The notes below the pieces were generated by a model that worked only from the letters and a program-made list of their open reading frames with translations, had not been told where the DNA came from and ran no database searches. Positions 1 through 10,136 of a stretch of 64,000 nucleotides of DNA are shown one piece after another (position 1 is the stretch's first letter; each line of letters starts with the position of its first letter). Origin of the DNA: Armigeres subalbatus (Eukaryota; Arthropoda; Insecta; Diptera; Culicidae). Both the position numbers and the translations under genes were made by a program. The DNA is taken from NCBI RefSeq assembly GCF_024139115.2, contig NC_085140.1, forward strand, positions 14,515,085 through 14,579,084, read 5' to 3'.

Positions 1-1
1 G

Positions 2-885
2 CGGATGCAGATTACCATCGACATCCCGTCGGTGCGGACTCTCAGGCATCTAGGTGTGATGATTAATAACTGGCTGAACTTCAACACCCACGTGGACTAT
101 TCCTGTGAAAAGGCGGCTCAAATGATCAGTGCGTTAGCAAGGATCATGCCGAACGTCAGCGGTCCGAAAGGCAGCAGTAGGCGTCTTCTTGCGTCAGTAT
201 CATCCTCGATACTAAGGTACGGAGTTCCGGCCTGGGGAGCTGCGCTCAAGACGAAACGTAACCGGAGGAAGCTGAATAGCGTGTTTCGTCTAATGGCCAT
301 TCGAGTCGCGAGTGCGTACCGAACTATTTCGTCGGAGGCAGTTTGCGTTATCGCAGGGATGATTCCAGTCTGCATAACCCTAGCAGAGGACATCGAGTGC
401 TACCAACGGAGGGATACCAGAAATGTGAGGAAGGCGGTGAGACTGGACTCTATGGTGAAGTGGCAGCAGGAGTGGGACAATGCGGATAATGGAAGGTGGA
501 CCCATCGGCTCATCCCCAATGTGTCGACGTGGGTGAACAGGGAGCATGGTGAGGTGAACTTTACCTCACACAGTTCCTGTCCGGACACGGTTGTTTCCGC
601 CAATATTTGCACCGGTGTGGCCATGCGTCATCGCCATTCTGCCCGGCGTGTATCGACGTAGAGGAGACTCCAGAGCACGTGATATTCGACTGCCCGAGGT
701 TTGCGGAGGCACGTAGGAGAATGCCTGCCATAAGGGCGGACAACATCGCAGAGCGAATGTGTCGCGATGAAGGTACGTGGCATGCGGTAACCAGAGTCGT
801 GACACAAATAATGTCAGAGCTGCAGCGTCGATGGAGAAGGGACCAGCAAGTAAGCGTCGGTTTGGAGCAAAATCCAGCACAGTGA
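2..885 (+). pseudogene. R1-type ORF2 C-terminus with CCHC finger, one frameshift
   Basis: The frame is open from the window edge to about 560 and includes the phrase SILRYGVPAWG, typical of the region after the RT palm in R1 elements. From about 563 the reading continues in the next frame (reading LTQFLSGHGCFRQYLHRCGH) and ends at the stop at 883-885. That second frame carries a finger with the spacing C-x2-C-x8-H-x4-C (residues CPAC, H, C at about 635-690), as in R1-clade ORF2 C-termini. A single missing base near 560-563 explains the break. The apparent stop at 659-661 belongs to the wrong frame. The copy is therefore inactive unless this is a sequencing error. Confidence 0.85.
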
Positions 886-1794
<909 letters not shown>

Positions 1795-2059
1795 ATAATT
1801 AGCATTGTTTATGTTGATGTTTACCGCTGAAAGTGCCTCGCGGATGAAAATCGGATTCAGTCCTGTGTGATAAATCACTTTACTCATTTGAAACGTATTC
1901 AGATTTCAGATAATTTATCAATTTGTAAAATGTGCATAAATATTCAATGACTAATTTTCAACTGAATATTGACTGTCCAGAGCCGACTATGAATGTGTCA
2001 GAAGTGAACTGACAAATGAAGAAAAATGGACTTCACTAACAAATTTCGATTATTTTACA

Positions 2060-2482
2060 CTCTGCCTGGAACATTCCCATTGGAGTTCCTGGAGTATTCC
2101 CGTCGAAATTCCCGGAGGATTCCATTCGGAATCTGTAGAATATTCTGATTGGAATCCCTGAAACATTCCCGTCGGATTCTCTGAAACATTCCCGTCCGAA
2201 TCCCGAAACATTCTCGTAGGAATCCTTGGAATGTTCAAATTCCTGGGATATTTCTTGAGGATGGAGGATCCCTAGAAGATTATCATTGGAATCCTTGGAA
2301 CCATCCCCTCGTAATCTCTGAAATTTTCCCGTCGGAATCCCTGGAGGATTCCCATCGACATCCCGGGAGTATCTGGTGTTCCTGGAATATTCCCTTCGGA
2401 CTCCCTGGAATATTCCCTTTAGAATCATTGGAGGTTCCCTTCGGTATGCTTGGAGGATTCCCATCAGAGTCCCTGGAGGAAT
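2060..2482. repeat. Degenerate GGAATTCC-type minisatellite
   Basis: About 420 bp consist of imperfect units of roughly 24 bp built on CCTGGAATATTCCCGTCGGAAT-like text. Open frames on both strands are by-products of the repeat. A related but distinct array lies at 59920-60640 and again at 63722-64000. Confidence 0.85.
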
Positions 2483-2487
2483 GTTGC

Positions 2488-2656
2488 ATTATTATTATTT
2501 TTCAATAGAGATATATCTTTCCACTGTTATATCCTTCCGCAGCTTAGTGTTCCTTAAGCACTTTCACAGTTATTAACTGCGAGTTACCAAGTTACCATTT
2601 CTGCATTTGTATATCATGAGGCTAACACGATGATACAATACGAGACAATTTCCAAA
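2488..2656 (-). mobile_element. Feilai-like SINE, 3' part
   Basis: Read on the minus strand it contains GGAAATTGTCTCG, GTATCATCGTGTTAG, a CTCATGATATAC phrase, ACTAAGCTGCG, and a tail of AAT triplets. The first two phrases also occur in the tRNA-headed SINE at 57171-57340. ACTAAGCTGC also occurs near the 3' end of the SINE at 50185-50434. The tRNA head is missing, so this is a 5'-truncated copy. Confidence 0.75.
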
Positions 2657-2673
2657 TGCTCCACCTCCATCTA

Positions 2674-2882
2674 GGCTCTCGAATTCCTTTTGCCTGCTAC
2701 CGTTGGAGAGACGCGTCTATCTTCTCTTGTATCCGATTTAGGATGACTTTGCAGAGAACTTTGAGAACAATGCACAGTAACATGATGCCCCGACAATAGT
2801 CGCACACAGTCAGATCCTCTATTTTGGACGTCCTAAGACGCCCTGCATCCAGCCGACAAGAAAAGTCACGGTGTTCCGACAT
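2674..2882 (-). pseudogene. LINE reverse transcriptase fragment
   Basis: The minus-strand frame contains DLTVCDYCRGIMLLCIVLKV followed by LCKVILNRIQEKID, which corresponds to the 'YRPI.LL....K.....I..R' block of LINE reverse transcriptases (the RT fingers). An amber codon follows at 2697-2699, and homologous-looking sequence (QA, then a GF-R-like stretch) continues for about 20 nt. The clade cannot be set from so short a piece. It is a dead scrap, joined on its downstream side to the SINE tail. Confidence 0.7.
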
Positions 2883-3511
2883 TGCCGAATAGTTGAATAT
2901 TTGTGCAGAAATTAGGATTTAGAAATTTTCTGAAAAATGATTTGAATGAATGTTGAATGGAATGACATTCGGGTTTCAATTATAAAAGCCATAATATAGA
3001 ACCAATTTACGAACAGATTAACCGCAGGACGTTTTATGTGTTTGCATTTAAGTAAATAAAATGAATATGAAAATGGTGTAAAGTGGGAAATAATTCCTAT
3101 ATATGCAAGTGAGATTCGAATGAAAATTTCAAGGCTTAGAATGTTAATACAATTTAGCTACTACAGTCATCACTTCATTGTGGGCTAGTGGTTAAGTTCT
3201 CTGGGCAAATTTAAAACATCATCACTTCAGGTTCGATTCCCGAATAAGCAAATAAATAGAAAAAAAGGGAACCTCTGAAGAACCAATTTTTTGTTTTTGT
3301 TGATATTTTTGACAGGTCGATAAAGTAGAAGTGTGAAAAAATATATCTTTTTGGCGGTATCAATTGATATCAATATTTTGGAAACGATCGATAACAATTT
3401 TCCGTGTTTTGACTTTTGACTAATTTAAAATTCTTTATGAAATGGCATCGATCGCTATCGACGGTTGATATGAAAACCTTTAAAGATCTATATGAAGAAT
3501 TTTGAAGAAAA
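2883..3511. other. No gene seen; AT-rich spacer
   Basis: I see only AT-rich sequence, a tRNA-like segment at 3176-3250 (listed separately), and a phrase TCGATAAAGTAGAAGT near 3318 that recurs inverted near 27935. Confidence 0.6.
3176..3250 (+). mobile_element. tRNA-like head, probable SINE fragment
   Basis: An A-box-like stretch (GGGCTAGTGGTTAAG) and a B box (GGTTCGATTCC) lie about 40 bp apart, followed by an AAATAAATAG tail. The spacing fits a polymerase III tRNA-type promoter, but no clean cloverleaf forms, so I read it as a tRNA-derived SINE remnant and not a tRNA gene. Confidence 0.5.
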
Positions 3512-4375
3512 TTGAAGAAATGGTTGGTCGGGTTGAAGAAGCTGCTCGAGGGGCTCGAAACAACGTTTCAGCTGATCCGCAGCGACGGGTCCCCCACCTT
3601 CTTCAACGGGCGCTCTGCCACGGCTATCGATGTTTCTGCGGTAAGAAGGTCCATTCTGCCGCGGTTCTTCAGGGAACTCGGCACCGATCTGTACGATTGT
3701 AGCAACTACCCGGTAGAGATTTCCAACAACGCTCCCTCCCGATAGAAATATGGTGAAGCGGATTGAGAGTAGTACGAGCGCGCTGTGTCGTCTGTCTGCG
3801 CGGACAAACCCTCCTCTTCGCTCACTGAGTTCACCGGCACGATTGTCGCCGAAGCGGAACAAGCTATCTTCCAATCCAGTAACACTTACATGGTGGACCG
3901 AGGAAACTTATAAGGGAAAGCATCGGCAATGTAAGATAATCATCAGGGAGGAAATTCCAAGCAATGGGAGGATTTCATCGACAGCATCAACCCGTCCCAG
4001 ACCTCCGCCGAATTTTGGAGATGGGTAAATGCAATTAGTGCTACATCAAGGGCGGATCCCATCCACCTCGACCAGCGCAACCGAACAATTTCTGACCCAG
4101 CACATGTTGCCAATGCTCTCGATGACTACTTCGCCTCCCTGGTAGGAGTCTCCTAGTACCCAGGCGAATTCTAGAGGGGTATCGCTACTCGTAGGCTACA
4201 ACTCAACACTACCCTTATGTCCGCCCCTCCCCACTGGCTGCTTGTTCCTTTTCCAGCAAGCGAGTTGGCCAAGCGCTTGCCAAATGCAACTGGAACTCAT
4301 CCGGACCGGATGAGTTGGAGTATCCCATTATTAAACGGCTCCCTCCGGCCGCGAAAGCTCTTTTGACGTAGAACT
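3512..4375 (+). pseudogene. LINE ORF2 remnant: end of endonuclease, linker, start of RT
   Basis: A frame at 3574-3640 reads DGSPTFFNGRSATAIDVS, which matches the late part of the apurinic-type endonuclease of LINEs. Around 3886 a WWTEE motif marks the linker. A frame at 3962-4156 (QWEDFIDSINPSQTSAEFWRW and onward, without a stop for about 64 codons) and another at 4306-4373 (DELEYPIIKRLPPAAKALLT) continue the linker into the first RT motif. Each block is in a different frame, so several indels separate them. The sequence stops matching at about 4375 and the next RT motif resumes at about 7250 on the same strand. Confidence 0.7.
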
Positions 4376-4567
4376 ACGTCTGTCTTTTTTATATTGGGGT
4401 ACACTTTATGAATGCGAAAATCGGAGACCTTCACGAAAATATGATGGACTTTGTATTTATATGAAAATACTGTTTTTTTCAACTATTTATTATCGATAAT
4501 TGATAAAAAGTTTAAAAAAAGGTAAACCAACCAATCACGTACATGCATCACAAATACAGACATCAAA

Positions 4568-5107
4568 ATGAAGCAACTTGCGGATTTGAATCTAATTCTC
4601 AGCTTGAACAAGATTTCACGCAGAGCGGACGCATCAAAGCGATCGCAGCGGAGCGGACACAGCAACACGGAGGCGCTGGTCATATTTTCAATAGAAAACC
4701 ATCGCATTAGTGGTGGTCATCGGCGTGTTGCTGCAGATCATTCAACCTCAACGCCAGCATTTTATTTGAAGAAAGGGTTGACTACAAAAATAGCACTGTT
4801 ACGATCCCGTGCCACCAGTGGCGATGCTGGAAATTTATTCCAAATTGTGGCGTCAGTTAGTTATTGGAAAGGCGCATTGGGGAAAGAAATTTGGTTTTTC
4901 TCAGGACCAGTATTTTCTGGAAAGAAAGGGTTAATTGTGAAAATGGACTGTTTCGGTGGCTTCGGCGTTTGGTGTGGTAACTTGGTTTCTGTTAGTCACT
5001 CCATCCAGTCAAATGTATTGCATCGTCACTATCGTACGCGCGCTTGCGATTCTGGTCGTCGCCAAATGATCAAGTTTTGCACTTTGAAGAAAGTTCGTCT
5101 CGGATAA
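4568..5107 (+). CDS. Unrecognised 179-codon frame, possibly from an undescribed repeat family
   Basis: It starts at an ATG and is the longest frame here outside known LINE and transposase genes. I do not recognise the product. Residues about 82-96 (RATSGDAGNLFQIVA) and the C-terminal part (residues about 163-179, GRRQMIKFCTLKKVRLG) are matched, with differences, by the segment at 6396-6775 (STNDNAENLFQMVEA and SRRQTIEFCTLKKIYLG). Conservation of reading sense between two diverged copies suggests real coding ancestry for part of it. Much of the frame may still be open by chance: the N-terminal third looks unlike the other copy. No signal peptide, domain or catalytic motif is visible. Confidence 0.3.
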   Translation: MKQLADLNLILSLNKISRRADASKRSQRSGHSNTEALVIFSIENHRISGGHRRVAADHSTSTPAFYLKKGLTTKIALLRSRATSGDAGNLFQIVASVSYWKGALGKEIWFFSGPVFSGKKGLIVKMDCFGGFGVWCGNLVSVSHSIQSNVLHRHYRTRACDSGRRQMIKFCTLKKVRLG

Positions 5108-5426
5108 ACTTACTTTTGTATAAAACTAGCTGACCCGGCGAACTTTGTCTCGCCAAAAATTTTATCAATTTTCTGATATAATTTTTTGCGTCAATAATTT
5201 ATTTAGAAAACTTTGTTTTATATATAGATGGTCACAATTTGAAAAATCCATGAAAGGAAGAAAACGAATATAAATTAGCAAGAATTGGACTCTCTATTCT
5301 TGGGTGATGCGTGGTCGTACAAATAACAACTTTTTTGGTAGAATTTAAACACGAGAGAATAAATTAATAGGTACATATTATTTATTTTATGCTATTTGAA
5401 AGATAATAAATACACGCAATAAAAAG

Positions 5427-5620
5427 CGTTCCCGAATTCATGAACCAGCAAAAATACACCGTGATTTACTTCATGGATTCGGGAACACCAGTCACGTTTT
5501 CCAGAACGTTACAGAAAACGTGATTGTATTCCCGAATTCGTGACTGTTGTTCCCGAAAAAATACACCGTGAACTCGTTATTTCACGAGTTCAACGAATTT
5601 TTCTAAAAAAAAATGTCTGT
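5427..5620. repeat. Cluster of short inverted repeats, probable MITE
   Basis: CCCGAATTCATGAA and TTCATGGATTCGGG face each other at 5430-5484, ACGTTTTC and GAAAACGT at 5497-5521, and GTGAACTCG with CGAGTTCAAC at 5571-5600. CACCGTGA recurs in the stretch. This layout is typical of a small foldback element. No target duplication was found. Confidence 0.5.
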
Positions 5621-5726
5621 GCGATTAATTTGTTACGCGTAATAATATCTAAAAAGACCCCTACTGCGTTACGTTCGTTAATATTCGAACAGACCCTAAC
5701 TAACAGTTCATAACCAAATTCAGAAT

Positions 5727-5795
5727 TGGTCCGCTCTCTGCGGAGTCCTGATCAAAATGGCTCGCACGCGCCGGAAAGTTGCTTTCTTGTATCTA
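5727..5795 (-). pseudogene. Inverted scrap of the unrecognised family
   Basis: The minus strand reads YKKATFRRVRAILIRTPQRA, matching YKKAAFQRARTILIGIPQRA on the plus strand at about 6424-6485. The two are therefore inverted copies of the same coding-like sequence about 630 bp apart. It is interrupted on one side by the 111 bp foldback element that starts at 5794. Confidence 0.5.
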
Positions 5796-5904
5796 ATGAA
5801 TTAATCCCATTAGCCCCGCCCCTTCATTAATCGTAATGAGTGCACATTATATTTACACCCATATCAGATCACAAAGGGGCGGGGCTAACGGGCTTAATTC
5901 ATTA
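5794..5904. repeat. 111 bp foldback element, 31 bp arms
   Basis: Arms 5794-5824 and 5874-5904 are inverted copies with 29 of 31 bases matching, starting TAATGAATTAA and containing the GC-rich core AGCCCCGCCCC. The loop is 49 bp. TAA or TTA-like ends would fit a PIF/Harbinger-type MITE, but the ends are palindromic and the target duplication cannot be separated from the arm. Confidence 0.7.
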
Positions 5905-6395
5905 AATACCGTGCAAACTCAAACTTCGGACGCTTAAGCACTTTCTGATATAAAATCATCCTGTTTACCTACATTTTAAATCATACCGTTCAAATCACCA
6001 TAGTAATCACTAAGTATAGTATTCATCTTTGAACTACATATTTTATATGTGCAAGATATTGCGAAGAATGTTTGCAATTAATGAAAATGTCCGGCTTCTG
6101 TTTGATTCAAACCTCGGACACCGGCGGGGTTGGATTCATATGTCGGACACAAAGATTCAAACTTCGGACACCTGATTACACAGTACCGAGAAGAATAATT
6201 GAAAACAATTCTCACTGCACAGCTAAGACTGCTTTTAATCATTTCGTCTGATTGAATAAACATGTCTCAATACAACGTAACTATCCAAAAACAAGCTAAA
6301 ACTATTTTATTCCTTTCGATCCAGCTTGACGAAACATTTCGATGGAATATTTCAGAAAATTTTCTATACAAATTGATGCGTCTGAAATTTGAGTG

Positions 6396-6775
6396 TGTCT
6401 GAAATTTGATTATCCACGGTACAAGAAGGCTGCTTTCCAGCGCGCGCGGACCATTTTGATCGGGATTCCGCAAAGAGCGGTTGAACAAATTTTGATGCAG
6501 TGGAGCGGAGTAGGAGTGGTTAGCACCAATGATAATGCTGAAAATTTGTTCCAAATGGTGGAGGCCTAGGGAAAAATCATCGAGTGGCTGTCGGACAATT
6601 TCAACGCGCTTGTGATTCTGCTCCTGCTACTGCCGTCGAGCGCTTGTGATTCTGCTACCGAAGGGTAACTTTCAGTCGTCGCCAAACGATTGAGTTTTGC
6701 ACTTTGAAGAAAATTTATCTCGGATTGACCTTCTTTTGTATAAAATGGTGGCCCGGAAAAATTGATTCCATTTCC
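6396..6775 (+). pseudogene. Second copy of the unrecognised coding-like family
   Basis: A frame from about 6396 reads without a stop for about 57 codons: it contains YKKAAFQRARTILIGIPQRA, then VEQILMQWSGVGVVSTND and AENLFQMVEA, then an amber codon at 6567-6569, and then KIIEWLSDNFNALVILLLLL, which is hydrophobic at its end. Later sequence (SRRQTIEFCTLKKIYLG, about 6674-6725) is in a different frame. It has no ATG where the frame opens. Similarity to 4568-5107 and to the inverted scrap at 5727-5795 supports common descent. Function unknown. Confidence 0.45.
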
Positions 6776-7249
6776 AATGACTAACAGAAACAAAACTAAA
6801 TTATCTTACATGAAATTTTCAGTTACCGTCGATGACAGCCAAATCGATGAAGACGAAAAATCCTTCTTCTTGTAGTCTTGAAAAGGACTGTATGTAATTA
6901 ATTCTTGGAGTTCTCTTCACTTTTCCACGAACGCTGCCATCGCAGGCGAAAACCAAACGTTGTAAATAAATATATTTGCGTTTGGTTTCACGCCACTCTG
7001 ATTCTGCTTATTTCTCCTTTATTTCGGATATTTTTGTGGATGGTGCCTTCTAGGATCGAGATGTCCTCCACTGAAAGCCAGTCGAGTGACTTTAGCGGCG
7101 ATGCGGCCGATGAGTCATGTTAATTCCACGGTTGGAGACTCAAAGTCCATCCAACTGGAAGCAACTATTAGACTTCTAGATTCAGTTGACCTCCGTTTGT
7201 AGTTTGCTTGATATTAATAAAGAGACACATTTTATTATGGCAAATACCA
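6776..7249. other. No gene seen
   Basis: A short hairpin (CCAAACG...CGTTTGG type) occurs at 6950-6985. A frame at 6905-7123 lacks any recognisable motif. Nothing else is supported. Confidence 0.5.
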
Positions 7250-9046
7250 TCAATTTCGAATAGCCTCGAATAGACCTCGTGTGCATCCAAAACCGTAAAG
7301 AGGATGGTCAATCGGTGACTCAGCGACAAACTGGAAGCCGACGGAAGGTTTGGCTACCGTCAACACGCTTTTCGCCCAGGCTATGACACTAGCACAAACT
7401 TTACCAACCTGGGCAGTATGCTTCAAGAAGCGTTTGAGGAAGGCAAGCATGTTGACCTTGTGTCACTTGATATCGCCAAGGCTTTTAACCGGACCTGAAC
7501 CCCTTTGGACATTAGAAAACTACAAAACTGGGGTATCACATGCAACATGCTTGCTTTCTTAAAAAACTTCCTTACCTGACGAACCTTCCAAGTGCTCATT
7601 GGCGGCACAGAATCGGACGAGTACCCTGAAGCAGGGCTGACAATAGTCATTCTCGTTGTATGAAGAAAGCGAAAAAAATTTAGTCTTCGTCATAACATTG
7701 CACGACGCAACACCTATTCGTTTCCTTCGCGCCGCATACGTACCACGACGATAGTCGCGCAGCCAAAAGTTATGACGATTTTCGTCGTCATTTCTTCACA
7801 CAATTGATTGCACGTCATTATAGACGGACTGGTGAAAAACATAATAGCGTCTCAAATAAACAAATAGTAGGAAATTTGGTAACTTAAATGTATCGATAGC
7901 ATTCATAACGCTTTCATACGTTGCTTCAAATTCATTATTAAAAAGAATTAGTAAAAATCTTCGCATGGCAGCTGCCGCTTGAAGAATAACGGTATGAAGT
8001 CTTCGTTCTTCGATGTCGTCATAACAATTTGGTTACACGACGAAATCTAAAGTCGTGCGCGTCATTGACGATGTGTAGAGTAGCAATGAAGACAATGCAA
8101 CTCGTCGCTACTGTGGCATTTCGTGCTATGACGATGACGATTGTCAGCCCTGCCCTGAAGAAACCGGCGTGCCCCAAAGGGTCGGTCCTAGCGGCGACGC
8201 TTTTCCTCATCGCTATGGACGGGGTTTTCAGCGTTCTAACGTATATCTACTGGTATATGTCGATGACATTTTATTGCTCGTGGTCGGCAGAATGCCTGGA
8301 AGGACCAGGATTAAGACACATCTGCAGCGGCTGGCATCAGCTATCAGGATCCTCCGTAAAGCTTGGCAACCAACCGGAAGATCGTCCGGGTGCTTGGTGT
8401 CGACATTGACCGGAAACTAATCTTTTTACCGCACTTCCGGGCGGTAAAGGCAGCATGTAAATCCCGCATTAGTCTCATTAAAACCCTCTCGAAAAAAACA
8501 CCGTACCAATAATAGAAGTATCAGACTGAAAGTCGGGCAAGCTATCGTTGACAGCCGCTTGTTTTACGGCATTGAGCTAACTTGTTCTGTCTATCGAGAC
8601 CTCATCGACATACTCTCGGTTGTTTTCAACAGCTACGTCCGGTTGGCTTCCGGTCTACTTCCGTCCTCTCCCGCTGAAGCTGCCTGCGTTGATGTCGATA
8701 TTCTCCCTTATAGACATCGGATTTTGATGGCCATCTGTCGCAAAGCCGCCTCTTTCGCTGCTGCCACCTCTGGAAATTGCAGGATCCTTCTCCTCGACGA
8801 GGCTGACCGGATCCTGAGAAGCAATATTTGCAATATTTTTTCCGCCGAAGTTACCGCCGTTTTTGTCGCGGCCACCCTCCCGGCGAACAAGTCAATAGTG
8901 CGGTCTTCACGGACTCCACAAGCGTAATTTCCACCTTTCAAAGTGAGACTTCGAAACACCCCATTTTAAAGTTTGATAATTACGTTTATTTTAAAGTTTG
9001 TAGGTTAAGTCACAATCAATGGCGATGTCCTTGGTTGACACGCTAG
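7250..9046 (+). pseudogene. I-superfamily LINE: RT palm, thumb and RNase H, heavily broken
   Basis: From about 7280 a frame contains GFGYRQHAF-like text (read as GRFGYRQHAFRPGYDTSTNF), then VDLVSLDIAKAF with the first catalytic aspartate, with stops at about 7310, 7495 and 7575. After the MITE at 7632-8152 the RT resumes with a VPQGS-like block (one extra base at about 8176-8180), VYLLVYVDDILLLV at about 8243 (catalytic YVDD), then RSIRLKVGQAIVDSR-like text and a C-terminal frame at 8559-8927. The end contains AVFVAATLPANKSIV and VFTDSTSVISTF in two frames, an RNase H signature (TDS with the catalytic D). RNase H together with LINE RT points to the I superfamily (I, Loner or Loa-like). It is probably the continuation of 3512-4375. 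Confidence 0.8.
7632..8152. mobile_element. 521 bp hAT-type MITE inside the LINE RT
   Basis: Ends are inverted: CAGGGCTGACAAT at the left and its complement at the right, with similarity extending to about 20 bp. The flanks repeat CCCTGAAG exactly (7624-7631 and 8153-8160), an 8 bp target duplication as made by hAT transposases, whose ends commonly start CAGGG or CAGAG. TCATAAC-type motifs recur below both ends. There is no coding capacity. Removing the element and one duplication restores the RT reading sense across the site. Confidence 0.93.
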
Positions 9047-10128
9047 GGCGGCCCCTCTGGCCTACACACCCCGTTTAATACGTTGGATCCACTGCAACTG
9101 CAGGACCCTAGGCTTGCCCGCAAAGGGGACTCCTCCAGTCGCCTTTCATCCTAGTGTTGAACTTAATCTAGAATAAAAAAAAAACACTTTAATAAAGTTA
9201 AAAAAAAAGTTTCAGCTAGGTTATGGTTCTGCATTTTCAGTGCTGGTTAAATCATACTCAAAAAAAAAAAATCAAAATCATTTTTTCAAGACGATCCGTC
9301 AAGGTGGGTGTTCAACAAGCATGAATTTTATATGGGAAAAATAGTCTAAATATATGTATTGAAAATGCATACTTTCCACTCTTTTACCTCTAGGTGGCCC
9401 TGTAGTCAATCAATTCCACTCTTTTGTGGCATTTACAATCTTTACATTATTACGAAGAGGCTCCCGAAAACCGCGAGTGGTTTGTCAAAAAATTAAAAAA
9501 GTTATAATATGTAGAATAAAAGTTGGTTTTTCACCTGTTACCCGGGTACCCATTCTGATATTGAAACTTGAATAACTTGTTCTAGGTAAGCTCAAATACT
9601 ATGAAACTTTCTGACATCTCGTAGAATATCGAGGCGAACCGACGGGTAAAGTTTGAAGTTTAGGTTGCGATTAGAGTGGTTATTAGGGGTTGAAAGCTAT
9701 TTATACCCTAAAATGGGTGACGGGGTACCCGGGTATCCAACCTGTTTATTTATATGAGTGTTTGATTTTATATAGGGGAACGGTTCGCCACTTCATCTGA
9801 TAGCTCCTATTTCCATCCCATCAAAAACAAAGCAATGGAAAGGAATTTGGTTTGTTTATAAGTGCGCGTGTGTTTTTTTGTAGGTGTGTGTGTGTTTAAG
9901 AGGCCACCTGGAAGATCCGGAACATCCGTAAAAATGGTCAATTCTTAAATTCCGTCGTAAAGCGACTGGATTTTTTTTAGAACCATTTTTTGCCGTACGG
10001 AAGTACGGAATTGATGTTTTGACCCAAATACGGACCATTGTGTCCACTGGGTGGTCCCCTGGAACATTACTTCTTACTTCGCATTTCTCACTTCTCACTG
10101 CGAAAAGTGAGTAGGGAGACGACGATAA
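9047..10128. other. LINE 3' tail region, then unannotated AT-rich DNA
   Basis: 9047-9215 is GC-richer (GGCGGCCCCTCTGG) and ends in A-rich runs with AATAAA-like words, so it probably is the 3' UTR of the preceding LINE. From 9216 to about 9850 I see nothing beyond the facing phrases TACCCGGGTACCC (9538) and GGGTACCCGGGTATCC (9723). 9862-9900 is GT-rich. 10067-10120 carries one isolated unit of the palindromic repeat that forms the array at 12535-13045. Confidence 0.45.
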
Positions 10129-10136
10129 CATACGGA

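Larger units (their letters stand above)
4376..7249. other. 2.9 kb composite block interrupting the LINE
   Basis: The block lies between two consecutive parts of one RT domain. It contains the 179-codon frame at 4568-5107, a related broken segment at 6396-6775, an inverted scrap at 5727-5795, two foldback structures (5427-5620 and 5794-5904), and the phrase GCTGACCCGGCGAACTTTG at 5131, which recurs in variant form inverted near 57840 and 61630. No clean target duplication is visible at its ends, and roughly 45 RT residues expected between the flanking motifs are missing. Confidence 0.5.

Noticed and set aside
9538..9738. TACCCGGGTACCC and GGGTACCCGGGTATCC as ends of an element
   Set aside because: The words are short palindromes with no further similarity around them and no flanking duplication.
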